A stretch of DNA of 64,000 nucleotides from Aptenodytes patagonicus (Eukaryota > Chordata > Aves > Sphenisciformes > Spheniscidae). The notes below the pieces were generated by a model. The model saw nothing but the letters and a program-made list of their open reading frames with translations, did not search any database and was not told the DNA's origin. Below, in pieces: positions 63,701-64,000 of the stretch (positions are counted from its first letter, which is position 1; every line of letters begins with the position of its first letter). Both the position numbers and the translations under genes were made by a program. Location of the stretch: assembly GCF_965638725.1 (NCBI RefSeq), contig NC_134960.1, positions 2,296,501-2,360,500 of the forward strand, read 5' to 3'.

Positions 63701-64000
63701 CCTTTAGCTACAGAATTCATTCCAGTGGAAAGCAAAAAAAAAACCCAAACCCAAAAACCCCAAGCCTTCGTTTTGCTGTGAAATATTCTAAAAAAGTTAA
63801 TTTGGCAGGACCTTCAAGTGTATATTCATTGAGGAGATGTTTAAGAAAATGCTAGCTGGATGTTAATGAAGTGGGAGGCTTTGCCCAAAGGAGATTTCAA
63901 TCCCAGTGCTACTCTTGCTTGAGTCGGTAAAACCTCCATTGGGTTGAAGGATCCGACCTCGGTCACAGCCTGCACGAGCCTTGCAAGGTGCAAATGATAA

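Larger units (their letters stand above)
54403..64000 (-). other. PDLIM4: PDLIM4 intron 2 (partial), runs off the right edge
   Basis: At least 9.6 kb upstream of exon 3. I searched both strands by eye for the PDZ exons (the GFRL...GGRDF type sequence and the PGDLI..INGE segment) and found neither, so it should be intron 2. Contents are a TG/TA microsatellite, a CR1 fragment, a G-rich tract and an unexplained minus-strand open frame at 57716-58135. Confidence 0.7.

Noticed and set aside
54403..64000. Search for PDLIM4 PDZ exons 1 and 2
   Set aside because: No minus-strand sequence resembling the PDZ carboxylate loop or the PGDLI..INGE segment was seen; presumed to lie off the right edge.

Overview
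This is a vertebrate nuclear window, almost certainly from a bird. It holds parts of two neighbouring genes, both transcribed leftward on the minus strand. The left gene is SLC22A4 (OCTN1, organic cation/ergothioneine transporter). The right gene is PDLIM4 (RIL, a PDZ-LIM cytoskeletal adaptor). Gene order and orientation match the PDLIM4-SLC22A4-SLC22A5 block of human 5q31. The bird assignment rests on that synteny, on fragments resembling the avian CR1 LINE (one with its octamer-repeat 3' end), and on a solo LTR of a family I recognise as common in bird genomes.

Left part (1-19558): five coding exons of SLC22A4. Read from right to left they are exon 1 (19166-19558), 2 (12061-12164), 3 (9589-9743), 4 (4611-4782) and 5 (1791-1917). 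All have GT-AG borders and join in frame into the first 317 residues: TM1, the glycosylated extracellular loop, TM2-TM6 and the start of the large cytoplasmic loop. The remaining exons lie beyond the left edge. Intron 2 carries a 592-bp solo endogenous-retrovirus LTR, antisense to the gene. A strong CpG island covers exon 1 and its upstream flank.

Middle (19559-29022): about 9.5 kb between the SLC22A4 start and the PDLIM4 stop codon. It contains the SLC22A4 promoter region, a degraded CR1 piece, a 29-bp tandem duplication, a 32-base A run and, at its right end, the presumed PDLIM4 3' UTR. I see no additional gene.

Right part (29023-64000): exons 3-7 of PDLIM4 (54318-54402, 37011-37189, 34446-34603, 30161-30281, 29023-29227), encoding the linker, the DUF4749-type segment and the complete C-terminal LIM domain. 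The PDZ-encoding exons 1-2 were not found and should lie beyond the right edge, so at least 9.6 kb of the preceding intron is present. Intron 3 is about 17 kb and contains no recognisable gene.

Apart from these exons the window is ordinary intronic and intergenic DNA. I found no previously undescribed biological system. Points worth a second look are the LTR with a perfect CRE next to its TATA box, a strong strand bias of homopolymer A runs, several sequences able to form non-B DNA, and one unexplained 420-nt minus-strand ORF at 57716-58135.
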